DNA of 64,000 nt from Sulfuritalea hydrogenivorans sk43H (GTDB lineage: Bacteria > Pseudomonadota > Gammaproteobacteria > Burkholderiales > Rhodocyclaceae), in NCBI RefSeq assembly GCF_000828635.1, contig NZ_AP012547.1:1178001-1242000 (forward strand), in the 5' to 3' direction. The notes below the pieces were generated by a model. That model was not told the origin of the DNA. It did no database searches and saw only the letters and a program-made list of their open reading frames with translations. Shown one piece after another: positions 16,920 through 25,736 of the stretch. Position 1 is the stretch's first letter; the number at the start of each line of letters is the position of its first letter. A program made the translations under genes and the position numbers.

Positions 16920-17594
16920 ATGGATCAGTCGCAAAAGCTCACGCCGCGCGCCGCCCTTGTGGTCGGGCTGATATTCGTCGCATCGGGAATTTTCCCGATG
17001 CTGGCGGCCTTCGACATCGGGCCGCTGAGCCAGGAGGACATCAACGGTCCGCCGTGGCTGGGCTTTGTCGCCGGCGGGGTGTTTGCCAGCGCCGGCCTGG
17101 GTGTGATGGCCGGGCCGCGCTCGTCCATGGCGGCCAATCTGTTCGGCCTGCTGTCCCTGGCCGGCCTGGCGATGATCGGCAACTGGATCGCCTTCGGCGC
17201 TGGCGAGCGCGTCTGTTCCGGCAGCATTTCGCTGCCCTTGATGTGGACCGAAACTGATTTCTCGGGACTGGGTTGCCGCATTCCCTTTGGCCTGGGCGCG
17301 CTGATCACCGATGCCTTTCTCTGCTACCTGATCGTGTCGATGGCGCAGAAGGCGCTGGGCGGGCCACCCCGCCTGGCGCGGCTGCTCAAGGCCGCCGAAT
17401 GGCTGATCGTGGCCAGCATTTCCCCCTTCATCCTGCTGCTGGCGGTCATCGGCATCGGCAGCGCGGTTGTCGGCGCGCTGAAGACCCGCTGGACCACCGG
17501 CGCCTGGCCGCAGAACGAGGCATTCATTGCAAGGCAGAAGGCGAAGGGCTTGTTGGGGCGCTTCGCCAGGAAGCCGCCTGCCGAAACGAAATAG
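16920..17594 (+). CDS. Integral membrane protein of unknown function
   Basis: The 224-residue protein has five or so hydrophobic helices (about 11-32, 47-66, 73-92, 122-142 and 160-185), with a cytoplasmic basic C-terminus. Two cysteines (100 and 119) lie in the loop between helices three and four and could be outside. No known family motif is seen. It is divergent from the cyclase gene and 16 bases upstream of the DUF457 gene on the same strand, so these two may be one transcript. Confidence 0.75.
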   Translation: MDQSQKLTPRAALVVGLIFVASGIFPMLAAFDIGPLSQEDINGPPWLGFVAGGVFASAGLGVMAGPRSSMAANLFGLLSLAGLAMIGNWIAFGAGERVCSGSISLPLMWTETDFSGLGCRIPFGLGALITDAFLCYLIVSMAQKALGGPPRLARLLKAAEWLIVASISPFILLLAVIGIGSAVVGALKTRWTTGAWPQNEAFIARQKAKGLLGRFARKPPAETK

Positions 17595-17610
17595 GCACTA
17601 CCATTCGCGT

Positions 17611-18642
17611 ATGGATATTGTTACTCACGCCGTGATGGGCGCGGCGCTGGCGGCGGGCGTGGCCTCGCTGCGGAACACAGGCGAGGAGTCGGCGCTGGCG
17701 GTACGGCGACGGGCAGCCGCGATCGGCGCCGCGGCGGGTTTGCTGCCCGATGCCGATGCGCTGATCCAGAGCGGCGGCGACGCGCTGCTGGTGCTCGACT
17801 ATCACCGCCACTTCACCCACGCCCTGGCCTTCGTGCCCTTCGGCGCGCTGCTGGCCGCGGCCTTGCTGTGGCCCCTGCTGCGGCGGCGCATGAGCTTCGC
17901 CACGCTCTACCTGTGCAGCCTTGCCGGCTACCTGCCGCATCCGCTGCTGGATGCCTGCACCAGCTACGGCACGCACCTCTGGCTGCCGTTCTCGGAGCGC
18001 AGGGAAGCCTGGAACCTGATTGCCGTGGTCGATCCGGTGTTCACGCTGCTCCTGGCGGTGCCGCTGTTCCTCTTCCTGCGCCGGCCGGACTCGAAGGCCG
18101 TGCGCTGGGGCCTGCTGCTCGGGCTGGCCTATTTCGGTATCGGCTTCATGCAGCAGCAGCGCGCGGAAACGGCGGCGGTTGCGCTGGCGACGTCGCGCGG
18201 TCACCAGGCGACGAAGCTTTCGGCCAAGCCGTCGATGGCCAACCTGGTGCTGTGGCGCTCGCTGTATGTGCATGAGGGGCGGGTGCATGCCGATGCGTTT
18301 CACCTGGGCTTCTGGACGCGCCACTATCCCGGCAATTCTGCGGCGCTGCTCGATGCGGCGGCGGCGCGGAAGATCGCCGCGGGCGATGCGAAACGGCTGC
18401 GCGACATCGAGCGCTTCCGGGTGTTTTCCGACGGCTTCATCGTGCCGGATCGCATCCGGCCGGGCTTTGTCGGCGACGCGCGCTATGCCATGCTGCCGAC
18501 GGCGATCGCGCCGATCTGGGGCCTCGAATGGCGCGGACCGGGGGCGGCGACGGAGTTTGTCAGCCGTCACGATTTTTCGCCCGCGATGCGCCACGACTTT
18601 TGGGTCATGCTGCTGGGCCGCGACATTTCCCACTTGCGCTGA
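17611..18642 (+). CDS. DUF457/YdjM-type membrane-bound metal-dependent hydrolase
   Basis: The 343-residue protein starts at the ATG at 17611 and opens MDIVTHAVMGAALA, with the His6 and later LLPDADAL and YHRHFTHAL motifs of the DUF457 (YdjM/LexA-regulated membrane hydrolase-like) family. Four to five membrane helices fill residues 30-180; the C-terminal 150 residues are soluble. His, Asp and His/His residues in these motifs are the predicted metal ligands. The substrate is unknown. A copy of the short dispersed repeat lies inside the coding region at 17686-17709, in the segment EESALAVRRR. Confidence 0.82.
   Translation: MDIVTHAVMGAALAAGVASLRNTGEESALAVRRRAAAIGAAAGLLPDADALIQSGGDALLVLDYHRHFTHALAFVPFGALLAAALLWPLLRRRMSFATLYLCSLAGYLPHPLLDACTSYGTHLWLPFSERREAWNLIAVVDPVFTLLLAVPLFLFLRRPDSKAVRWGLLLGLAYFGIGFMQQQRAETAAVALATSRGHQATKLSAKPSMANLVLWRSLYVHEGRVHADAFHLGFWTRHYPGNSAALLDAAAARKIAAGDAKRLRDIERFRVFSDGFIVPDRIRPGFVGDARYAMLPTAIAPIWGLEWRGPGAATEFVSRHDFSPAMRHDFWVMLLGRDISHLR
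17686..17709 (+). repeat. Short dispersed repeat, copy 3 (inside DUF457 gene)
   Basis: GAGTCGGCGCTGGCGGTACG then GCGA, read in frame as ESALAVRR. It may be chance similarity given the codon bias, but matches the other copies at nearly all consensus positions. Confidence 0.35.
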
Positions 18643-18689
18643 CACCCGCCTCCGCCCTCCCGGAAGGGACGGGCAACAGACAGGATCGC

Positions 18690-20270
18690 TCAGTCGAGCC
18701 GCGCGGCGGCGAGGAGTTCGCGGGTATAGGCCTGGGTCGGCGCGGTGAGCACGGTTTCCGTGTCGCCACTTTCGACGATGCGTCCCGCCTGCATGACCAT
18801 GACCCGGTGGGCCAGGGCGCGGATCACCGCCAGGTCGTGGCTGATGAAGAGATAGCTAAGGCCGTGGCGCAACTGGAGATCCACCAGCAGGCGCAGCACC
18901 TGCTGCTGCACCGAGGCGTCCAGCGCGCTGGTGGGTTCATCCAGCACGATCAGTTCCGGTTCGAGGATCACGGCGCGGGCGATGGCGATGCGCTGCCGCT
19001 GGCCGCCGGAGAATTCGTGGGGATAGCGGCCCAGCATGGACTCGTCGAGACCGACGTCGTGCAGGGTGGCGACGATGCGTTCGCGGCGGGCCGCGGCGTC
19101 GAGCTGCGGCCAGTGCAGGGCCAGGCCTTCGCCGATGATCTGTTCGATGGTGTAGCGCGGCGAGAGCGAGGAGTAGGGGTCCTGGAACACCACCTGCATG
19201 CGCCGGCGCCGGGCGCGCAGGGCCTTGCCGTCGAGTGTGTCGATGCGTTCGCCGCCGAGCTCGATGCGGCCGGTGCCCGCGTTCAGGCGCAGCAGGGCGA
19301 GGCCCAGGGTGGTCTTGCCGGAGCCCGATTCGCCGACGATGCCGAGGGTCTCGCCGCGCCGTAGCGTCAGCGCCGACTTTTCCACGGCATGGAACCAGTC
19401 GCGGCCGAACCAGCCGCGCTTGACCGGATAGCGGCAGGCGATGTCTTCGCCCTTGAGCAGCACCGGGGCCTCGGTTGGCGGCGCCGGCGGCGCGATGCGC
19501 TGGGGCCGGGCGGCGAGCAGCTGCTGCGTGTACGCGTGGCGCGGCGCGGCGAAGAGCTCGGCGGTGGCGGCGGTTTCCACCAGCCTGCCGGCCTGCATGA
19601 CGCCGACCCGGTCGGCGAAGCGGCGCACCAGATTGAGGTCGTGCGTGATCAGCAGCACGGCCATGCCGAACTCGGCCTGCAATTCGGCGAGCAGGGCGAG
19701 GATTTGTGCCTGCACGGTGACGTCGAGCGCCGTGGTCGGCTCGTCGGCGATCAGCAGCTTGGGCCGGCAGGCCAGCGCCATGGCGATCATCGCCCGCTGC
19801 CGCTGGCCACCGGAAAGCTGATGGGGGAAGGCGGCGAAGCGTCGTTCCGGTTCCGGCAGGCCGGTGCGGGCCAGCAGTTCGATGGCCCGCCGGTTGGCCT
19901 CCCGGCGGCTCAGGGCTTCGTGCAGCTCCAGGGTCTCGACAATCTGGTTGCCCACGGTGTAGAGCGGGTTCAGGGCCGTCATCGGTTCCTGGAAGATCAT
20001 CGCCGCTTCGCGCCCGCGCAGGCCCAGCATTTGCGATTCCTTCCAGGCCAGCAGGTTGTCGCGGCCCTCCCAGAGGATTTCGCCGCGGTATGCCGCACCC
20101 TGGTTCAGGCGCAGCACCGAGAGGGCGGTGACGGTCTTGCCCGAACCCGACTCGCCGACCAGGGCGAATTTCTCGCCGGCGGCGATGTCGAGGGAAACTT
20201 CGTCCACCACCGTCGATTCATCGAAGGCGACGGAGAGTGCGCGGATGGAGAGCAGGGGCGTGGTGCTCAT
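18690..20270 (-). CDS. yejF: Oligopeptide/microcin-C-type ABC transporter, double ATPase YejF
   Basis: The 526-residue protein contains two ABC ATPase domains in tandem. Each has Walker A GESGSGKT, a signature LSGGQRQR or FSGGQRQR, and Walker B ([18 protein letters not shown]). This fused form is the YejF type; the usual Dpp/Opp systems split the two domains. The start is the ATG at 20270, two bases beyond the yejE stop. It is the last gene of a yejABEF set. E. coli YejABEF imports peptides, including microcin C; the substrate here is inferred from that. Confidence 0.92.
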   Translation of the reverse strand: MSTTPLLSIRALSVAFDESTVVDEVSLDIAAGEKFALVGESGSGKTVTALSVLRLNQGAAYRGEILWEGRDNLLAWKESQMLGLRGREAAMIFQEPMTALNPLYTVGNQIVETLELHEALSRREANRRAIELLARTGLPEPERRFAAFPHQLSGGQRQRAMIAMALACRPKLLIADEPTTALDVTVQAQILALLAELQAEFGMAVLLITHDLNLVRRFADRVGVMQAGRLVETAATAELFAAPRHAYTQQLLAARPQRIAPPAPPTEAPVLLKGEDIACRYPVKRGWFGRDWFHAVEKSALTLRRGETLGIVGESGSGKTTLGLALLRLNAGTGRIELGGERIDTLDGKALRARRRRMQVVFQDPYSSLSPRYTIEQIIGEGLALHWPQLDAAARRERIVATLHDVGLDESMLGRYPHEFSGGQRQRIAIARAVILEPELIVLDEPTSALDASVQQQVLRLLVDLQLRHGLSYLFISHDLAVIRALAHRVMVMQAGRIVESGDTETVLTAPTQAYTRELLAAARLD

Positions 20271-20272
20271 GT

Positions 20273-21325
20273 TCAACCCTTGCGTGTGTCGAGGGCGGCG
20301 CGCAGGCCCTCGCCGATGAAGATCAGCAGCATCAGGGTGCCGACGAGGACGCCGAAGGTGGTGAGCGAAATCCACCAGGCATCGAGGTTGTTCTTGCCCT
20401 GCGACAGCAGTTCGCCGAGGCTGGGCGTGGTCGGCGGCACGCCGAGGCCGAGGAAGTCGAGGCTGGTGAGGGCGAGGATGGCGCCGCTCATGCGGAAGGG
20501 CAGGAAGGCGATCACCGGCGTCAGGCTGTTGGGCAGCAGGTGGCGCCACATGATCTGGCTGTTGGAAAGGCCCATGGCGCGGGCGGCGAGGGCGTATTCG
20601 AGATTGCGGTTGCGCAGGAATTCGGCGCGTACGTAGTCCGACAGCCCCATCCAGCCGAAGAGGGAGAGCAGGACGAGGATGACGAGGATGCCCGGTTCGA
20701 ACAGGGAGGCGAAGATGATCAGCAGGTAGAGCTCGGGCATCGAGCCCCATATCTCGATCAGACGCTGGCCCCAGAGGTCCACCTTGCCGCCGAGGTAGCC
20801 TTGCAGCGCGCCGGTGAGGACGCCCAGCGCCATGCCGATCGCGGTCAGCGCCAGACCGAAGAGCACGGAGATGCGGAAGCCGTAGATCAGGCGGGCGAGG
20901 ATGTCGCGGCCCCGGTCGTCGGTGCCGAGCAGGTTTTCGCCGGACGGTGCCGCCGGATTGGGGCTGGGGGCGAAGTAGTTGAGGCTGTCGAAACGGTAGC
21001 GGTTGGGCGGGTAGATGGCCCAGTTGTCGCCGGCGGTGATGCGCTCGGCGATGAAGGGGTCCAGGTAGTCGGTGGGCGTGACGAAGTCGCCGCCGAAGGT
21101 GGCTTCCGGGTAGGTCTTGAACAGGGGGAAATAGGTCTGGCCCTCGTAGCGGACGATGATGGGTTTGTCGTTGGAGAGGATTTCGGCGAACAGGCTGAGG
21201 CCGAAGAGCACGGCCAGTATCCACAGGCTCCAGTAGCCGCGACGATCCGCTTTGAAGCGCAGCCAGGCACGCCGCGAGGGGGAGAGGGAGCGGGAGAGCG
21301 CGCGGGCTTCCACCGCCGGGTTCAT
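20273..21325 (-). CDS. yejE: ABC transporter permease YejE
   Basis: The 350-residue inner-membrane permease starts at the ATG at 21325; a GTG at 21337 overlapping the yejB stop (GTGA) is an alternative. An N-terminal helix (about 33-53) is followed by a long periplasmic segment and then five helices. The permease loop reads RAMGLSNSQIMWRHLLPNS, the EAA-type motif that contacts the ATPase. The LGTDDRGRDILAR motif is typical of DppC/YejE permeases. It lies between yejB and yejF, with junctions of a few bases. Confidence 0.92.
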   Translation of the reverse strand: MNPAVEARALSRSLSPSRRAWLRFKADRRGYWSLWILAVLFGLSLFAEILSNDKPIIVRYEGQTYFPLFKTYPEATFGGDFVTPTDYLDPFIAERITAGDNWAIYPPNRYRFDSLNYFAPSPNPAAPSGENLLGTDDRGRDILARLIYGFRISVLFGLALTAIGMALGVLTGALQGYLGGKVDLWGQRLIEIWGSMPELYLLIIFASLFEPGILVILVLLSLFGWMGLSDYVRAEFLRNRNLEYALAARAMGLSNSQIMWRHLLPNSLTPVIAFLPFRMSGAILALTSLDFLGLGVPPTTPSLGELLSQGKNNLDAWWISLTTFGVLVGTLMLLIFIGEGLRAALDTRKG

Positions 21326-21333
21326 GTCGACGC

Positions 21334-22386
21334 TCACGACGACGAACTCCCGAACTGCATGCGCGGATCGACCAGCACGTAGCAAAGGTCGGTGATCAGC
21401 TTGGTGACCAGGCCGATCAGGGTGAACAGATACAGCGTGCCCATGACGACGGGGTAGTCGCGCTTGATTACCGATTCGTAGGAAAGCAGGCCGAGGCCAT
21501 CGAGGGAAAACAGGGTTTCGATCAGCAGGCTGCCGGTGAAGAAGGCGCCGATGAAGGCGGCGGGGAAGCCGGTCACCAGCGGGATCATGGCGTTGCGGAA
21601 GATGTGTTTGTAGAGTACGCGGCGTTCGGAGCATCCCTTGGCGCGGGCCGTCAGCACGTACTGCTTGCGGATTTCCTCGAGAAAGGTGTTCTTGGTCAGC
21701 ATCGTCGTCACGGCAAAGCCGCCGACCACCGAGGCCAGGATGGGCAAGGTGATGTGCCAGAGGTAATCGGTGAGCTTGCCCAGCAGGGAAAGTTGCTCCC
21801 AGTTGTCGGAGGTCAGGCCGCGCAGCGGGAAGAGTTGAAGGAAGCTGCCACCGCCGAAGAGCACCAGCAGGGCGACGCCGAGGACGAAGCCGGGGATCGC
21901 GTAGCCGACGAGGACCAGGGTGCTGGTGGCGAGGTCGAAGGCCGATCCATGGCGCACGGCCTTGGCGACGCCGAGCGGTATCGAAACGAGGTAGGTGAGG
22001 AAGAAGGTCCACAGGCCAAGGCTGATGGAGACCGGCAGTTTTGACTTGATCAGCGTCCATACGTCCTGATGCTGGAAGTAGCTGGTGCCGAGGTCGAAGC
22101 GGGCGAAGCGGCCGAGCATGTCGATGAAGCGCTCGTGAGCCGGCTTGTCGAAGCCGTAGAGGGCCTTGATCTCGGCCAGCTTTTCGGCGTCGACGCCCCG
22201 ATTGCCGCGATAGACGTTGGCCGTCGAGGCCGCTACTTCCTCGCCGCCGGCAGGGCCTTTGAGGAACTGCACCATCTGGTCCACCGGGCCGCCGGGAACG
22301 AACTGGATCACCGTGAAGGTGAGCAGCAGGACGCCGAACAGGGTCGGGATCATCAGCAGCAGGCGTTTGGCAATGTACTGGAGCAT
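21334..22386 (-). CDS. yejB: ABC transporter permease YejB
   Basis: The 350-residue permease starts at the ATG at 22386, 11 bases after the yejA stop. It opens MLQYIAKRLLLMIPTLFGV with the conserved first helix of DppB/YejB proteins. A periplasmic insertion (about 40-140) contains GPAGGEEVAAS and AEIKALYGFDKP, as in YejB. Six helices and an EAA loop, TARAKGCSERRVLYKHIFRN, follow. It pairs with YejE. Confidence 0.92.
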   Translation of the reverse strand: MLQYIAKRLLLMIPTLFGVLLLTFTVIQFVPGGPVDQMVQFLKGPAGGEEVAASTANVYRGNRGVDAEKLAEIKALYGFDKPAHERFIDMLGRFARFDLGTSYFQHQDVWTLIKSKLPVSISLGLWTFFLTYLVSIPLGVAKAVRHGSAFDLATSTLVLVGYAIPGFVLGVALLVLFGGGSFLQLFPLRGLTSDNWEQLSLLGKLTDYLWHITLPILASVVGGFAVTTMLTKNTFLEEIRKQYVLTARAKGCSERRVLYKHIFRNAMIPLVTGFPAAFIGAFFTGSLLIETLFSLDGLGLLSYESVIKRDYPVVMGTLYLFTLIGLVTKLITDLCYVLVDPRMQFGSSSS

Positions 22387-22397
22387 GCTCGGTCCCC

Positions 22398-24191
22398 TCA
22401 GTCCTTCTTCATCCACCAGGCCTTCAGCAGCCAGTCGTCCGGTTGGTAGTAGAGCGGCTGCTTTTCCGGAATGCCGAGGTGTTTCTTGTAGGACACCCGG
22501 TGCACCGTGTTGTGCCACTGGGGAATCATGTAATACCCGGCAAGCAGGGCGCGGTCGAGGGCGCGGCAGGCGGTCACCAGCTTTTCCCGGGTGTCGGCGG
22601 TGAGGATGGCGTCGACCAGGTGGTCTATGCCGGGGTTCTTGAGGCCGATCAGGTTTTGCGAACCCTTTTCGTCGGCGGTCTCGCTGGCGAAGCGCAGGAA
22701 CTGTTCGTTGCCGGGGCTCTGGCTGGACAGGAACCAGTGCAGCAGCATGTCGAAATCGAAGTCGTCGGTGCGCTTGGCAAGGATGGCGGAATCGATGATC
22801 CGGTACTTGACGCTGACGCCGAGTTTTTCCAGGTTGCGGGCGTAGGGGGCGACAACCCGTTCCCAGCTCTTGCCGCTGAGCGGAATCTCGAACTCGAAGA
22901 CTTCGCCCCTGGCGTTGCGCAGGGCGCCGTCGCGGAACTCCCAGCCGGCGGCGCGGAACAGCTCGCGGGCTTCGCGCAGGTTTTCTCGCAGCGACCGCGG
23001 GGCCACGGTAGTCGGCGGTCGCGGCACGGGTCCGAAGGCCTCGGGTTCGAGGTGGCGCCGCACGGGCTCCAGCAGTTTCAACTCTGCCGCGTCCGGGCTG
23101 CCGGTGGCGGCCATTTCGCTGTTGGTGAAGTAGCTGTAGTTGCGCTTGTACTGGTTGTAGAAGAGCTGGCGGTTCATCCACTCGAAATCGAGGGCCAGGG
23201 TCAGGGCCTTGCGCACGCGTACGTCCTGGAACAGGGGGCGCCGCAGGTTGAAGACGTAACCCTGCATGCCCTGCGGATTGAGGTGGGTCAGCTCGCGGCG
23301 GATCAGCTCGCCACGGTCGAACTTGGCGCCCTGGTAGCTGCGGGCCCAGTTCTTGGCCATGTTCTCGTGCACGAAATCGAACTCGCCGGCCTTGAAGGCT
23401 TCGATCCGGATCAGTTCGTCCTTGTAGTAGCGATAGGCGACGCCCTCGAAATTGAACATGCCGCGTCGCGCCGGAATGTCGCCGCCCCACCAGGCTGGAT
23501 TTCGCCGGTAGCTGATGGTCTTGCCCAGCGCTGCCTTGTCCACGAGATAGGGGCCGCTGGCGATGGGGGTGTCGGTGACGATCTGGTCGAAGGGCTTGCC
23601 GTTCCCCCACTTGCGGGAGAAGACTGGCAACTGGCCGACGATCATGTGCAACTCGCGGTTCCTGCGCTTGAACTCGAAGCGCACGGTGCGCGGATCGACC
23701 ACCACGATACCCTTCACGTCGGCCCACATGGCACGGTACAACGGACTGGCGGCCTTGCTTATGAGCATGTTCCACGAGTGCTTGACGTCCTCGGCGGTGA
23801 CCGGGTCGCCGTTGGAGAACTTGGCTTTCGGGTTCAGGCGGAAGGTGATGGACATTTCGTCCTGCGCCAGGGCCATGTCCTCGGCCAGCAAGCCATAGAC
23901 GGAAAATGGTTCGTCATCGCTCTGGGCGACCAGGGTTTCGAATACCAGTTCGGTCAGGTTGACCGGCGGCACGCCCTTGAGGGTGAAGGGGTTGAGCTTG
24001 TCGAAGCTGCCCATCGCGGCGAGGGTGAGCTGGCCGCCCCTGGGCGCCGCTGGATTGACGTAATCGAAATGGGAGAACCCGGCCGGGTATTTGGGCCGGC
24101 CGCCGAGGGCGAGGCCGTGGGAGGCGAAGGATGCGCCCGCCACCAGGGCGCACAGCAGGGGGGCAACGACGTGCGCAATCCGCTTCAGCAT
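22398..24191 (-). CDS. yejA: Periplasmic peptide-binding protein YejA-like (SBP family 5)
   Basis: The 597-residue protein has a signal peptide (about 1-23) and a full family-5 solute-binding fold. HFDYVNPAAPRGGQL and the FDKLNPFTLKG segment near the N-terminus are characteristic of the YejA branch. MSITFRLNPKAKFSNGDPVTAEDV is the conserved cluster of this family. It delivers peptides or peptide-like compounds to YejBEF. It lies 61 bases downstream of mltD on the same strand, so cell-wall cleavage and peptide uptake genes may be co-expressed. Confidence 0.9.
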   Translation of the reverse strand: MLKRIAHVVAPLLCALVAGASFASHGLALGGRPKYPAGFSHFDYVNPAAPRGGQLTLAAMGSFDKLNPFTLKGVPPVNLTELVFETLVAQSDDEPFSVYGLLAEDMALAQDEMSITFRLNPKAKFSNGDPVTAEDVKHSWNMLISKAASPLYRAMWADVKGIVVVDPRTVRFEFKRRNRELHMIVGQLPVFSRKWGNGKPFDQIVTDTPIASGPYLVDKAALGKTISYRRNPAWWGGDIPARRGMFNFEGVAYRYYKDELIRIEAFKAGEFDFVHENMAKNWARSYQGAKFDRGELIRRELTHLNPQGMQGYVFNLRRPLFQDVRVRKALTLALDFEWMNRQLFYNQYKRNYSYFTNSEMAATGSPDAAELKLLEPVRRHLEPEAFGPVPRPPTTVAPRSLRENLREARELFRAAGWEFRDGALRNARGEVFEFEIPLSGKSWERVVAPYARNLEKLGVSVKYRIIDSAILAKRTDDFDFDMLLHWFLSSQSPGNEQFLRFASETADEKGSQNLIGLKNPGIDHLVDAILTADTREKLVTACRALDRALLAGYYMIPQWHNTVHRVSYKKHLGIPEKQPLYYQPDDWLLKAWWMKKD

Positions 24192-24252
24192 GTGCCGGAG
24201 TGTATGTCAAAGCGCAGGCACGGTGGCGTACCTCGGAGGCCGACCGTGGAAC

Positions 24253-25596
24253 TCAGCGTTTTTTCGGTTTGACCGCCGGTTTCCTGATCTTGACCGCGAC
24301 GCCCTTGGCCTTGCCCTTCCCCTTTTTCCACTTGGTGGCGCGCGGCGGCTTGGCCGGAGTTTGCGGCAGGCGGGCGGCGATGTCCTCGTGGCCGATGGCA
24401 TCCTTGCCCGGCACCAGCAGGGCGAAGCCGGGCGTGACCTTGGTCCGCGCGTTGATGCCGTTCAACTGTTTCAGCCGTGCGGCACTGATGCCGTAGCGGC
24501 TGGCGACGCCTTCCAGCTTCTCGCCCTTCTTCAGCTTGTGCGTGAGCCAGGCGGTGAGCGGCTTGTCCTGCGCTTCGTGGTTCTGCAGGTTGGCAAGAAA
24601 GGTCTGCACTTTTTCGGCGGGCAGCACCAGCGGGCTGTTCGCCGTACCCGGCATCACCGGGCGGCTGTAGGCGGGGTTGAGTGCAATGAACTCCTCCACC
24701 GGGATTTCCGCCAGGCGCGCCGCCAGCGCCACGTCCATGTTTTCGCTGCGCTCCACGGTGCCGAAATAGGGCCGGTTGGGAATCGGGTCGAGGCTGATGC
24801 CGAACAGTTGCGGCTGGGCAATGATGTTCTTGATCGCCTGCAGCTTGGGTACGTAGTAACGGGTTTCGCCAGGCATTTTCAGGCTCAGGTAGTCGGTCGG
24901 CATCCCCTTGGCCCGGTTCTTCGCCACGGCACGGCCGACGGCGCCTTCGCCCCAGTTGTAGGAGGCCAGCGCCAGGTGCCAGTCGCCGTGCATTTCGTAG
25001 ATGTACTGCAGGTAGTCGAGCGCGGCGCTGGTCGAGGCGACGATGTCGCGGCGCTGGTCGAACCACCAGTTCTGCTGCAACTTGTAGTTCTTGCCCGTCG
25101 ACGGAATGAACTGCCACATGCCCAGCGCCCGCGCCGACGAGTAGGCCAGCGGATTGAAGGAGCTTTCGACGATCGGCAGCAGGGCCAGTTCGGTCGGCAT
25201 CCCGCGCTTTTCGAGCTCGTCGACGATGTGGTGCAGGTAGCGCCGGCTGCGTTCGAAGATGCGCTTGAGCAGGTCGGGCCGGTTCAGGTACCAGGCCTGG
25301 CGGTCGGCCACCAGCGGGCTGTCGAGGTCGGGCATCGAGAAGCCGTTGCGCATGCGCTGCCAGAGGTCGTCGGGCGGCGTGGTGAGGTCGATGGTGGGGA
25401 TCGGCGGCAGGTCGTCCTTCACTTCGCGTGACGGATCGGGCAGCAGTTCGACCACGGGTGTCGGCGGCGGTACGGCGCCGATGGACAGGTTATGGGGCGC
25501 GGCAATTTCCGCCGTGAGCTGCAATGCCTGCTCGGCATGTGTGTGGCTCGTCAGCAAAAACAGCAGGGGCAGAATCAGGCGGCGAAACAGTGGCAT
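24253..25596 (-). CDS. mltD: Membrane-bound lytic transglycosylase D-like with LysM domain
   Basis: About 447 residues from the ATG at 25596 (a TTG at 25623 would add nine). A signal peptide is followed by a Pro-rich linker and an SLT domain. LLPIVESSFNPLAYS holds the catalytic Glu144; LGMWQFIPSTG and LASYNWGEGAV are the other MltD/SLT motifs. A LysM domain (THKLKKGEKLEGVASRYG onward, about 360-405) binds glycan. The last 40 residues are a Lys-rich tail. It cleaves peptidoglycan to anhydro-muropeptides. No lipobox Cys is obvious, unlike E. coli MltD. It heads the yejABEF gene string. Confidence 0.9.
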   Translation of the reverse strand: MPLFRRLILPLLFLLTSHTHAEQALQLTAEIAAPHNLSIGAVPPPTPVVELLPDPSREVKDDLPPIPTIDLTTPPDDLWQRMRNGFSMPDLDSPLVADRQAWYLNRPDLLKRIFERSRRYLHHIVDELEKRGMPTELALLPIVESSFNPLAYSSARALGMWQFIPSTGKNYKLQQNWWFDQRRDIVASTSAALDYLQYIYEMHGDWHLALASYNWGEGAVGRAVAKNRAKGMPTDYLSLKMPGETRYYVPKLQAIKNIIAQPQLFGISLDPIPNRPYFGTVERSENMDVALAARLAEIPVEEFIALNPAYSRPVMPGTANSPLVLPAEKVQTFLANLQNHEAQDKPLTAWLTHKLKKGEKLEGVASRYGISAARLKQLNGINARTKVTPGFALLVPGKDAIGHEDIAARLPQTPAKPPRATKWKKGKGKAKGVAVKIRKPAVKPKKR

Positions 25597-25736
25597 TGGG
25601 AGGAAGGCGAAAGGCACCGTCAATGGTGCTCGTGAGGGCGGCGCATCTTAGCATCCGCAGCGGGGGGGCAGGGACCGGAATATTGCCGGTGCCGTGTGTC
25701 CTGCAGAAGCTTTCCTTCGGTGGTCGCGCTTTCGAC

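Noticed and set aside
19362-19392. Further copy of the short dispersed repeat in yejF (and look-alikes at 34311, 45331, 61459)
   Set aside because: These reproduce the AGTCGGCGCTGACG core inside conserved protein motifs of normal length (for example KVGADE in the oxidoreductase), so codon bias explains them.
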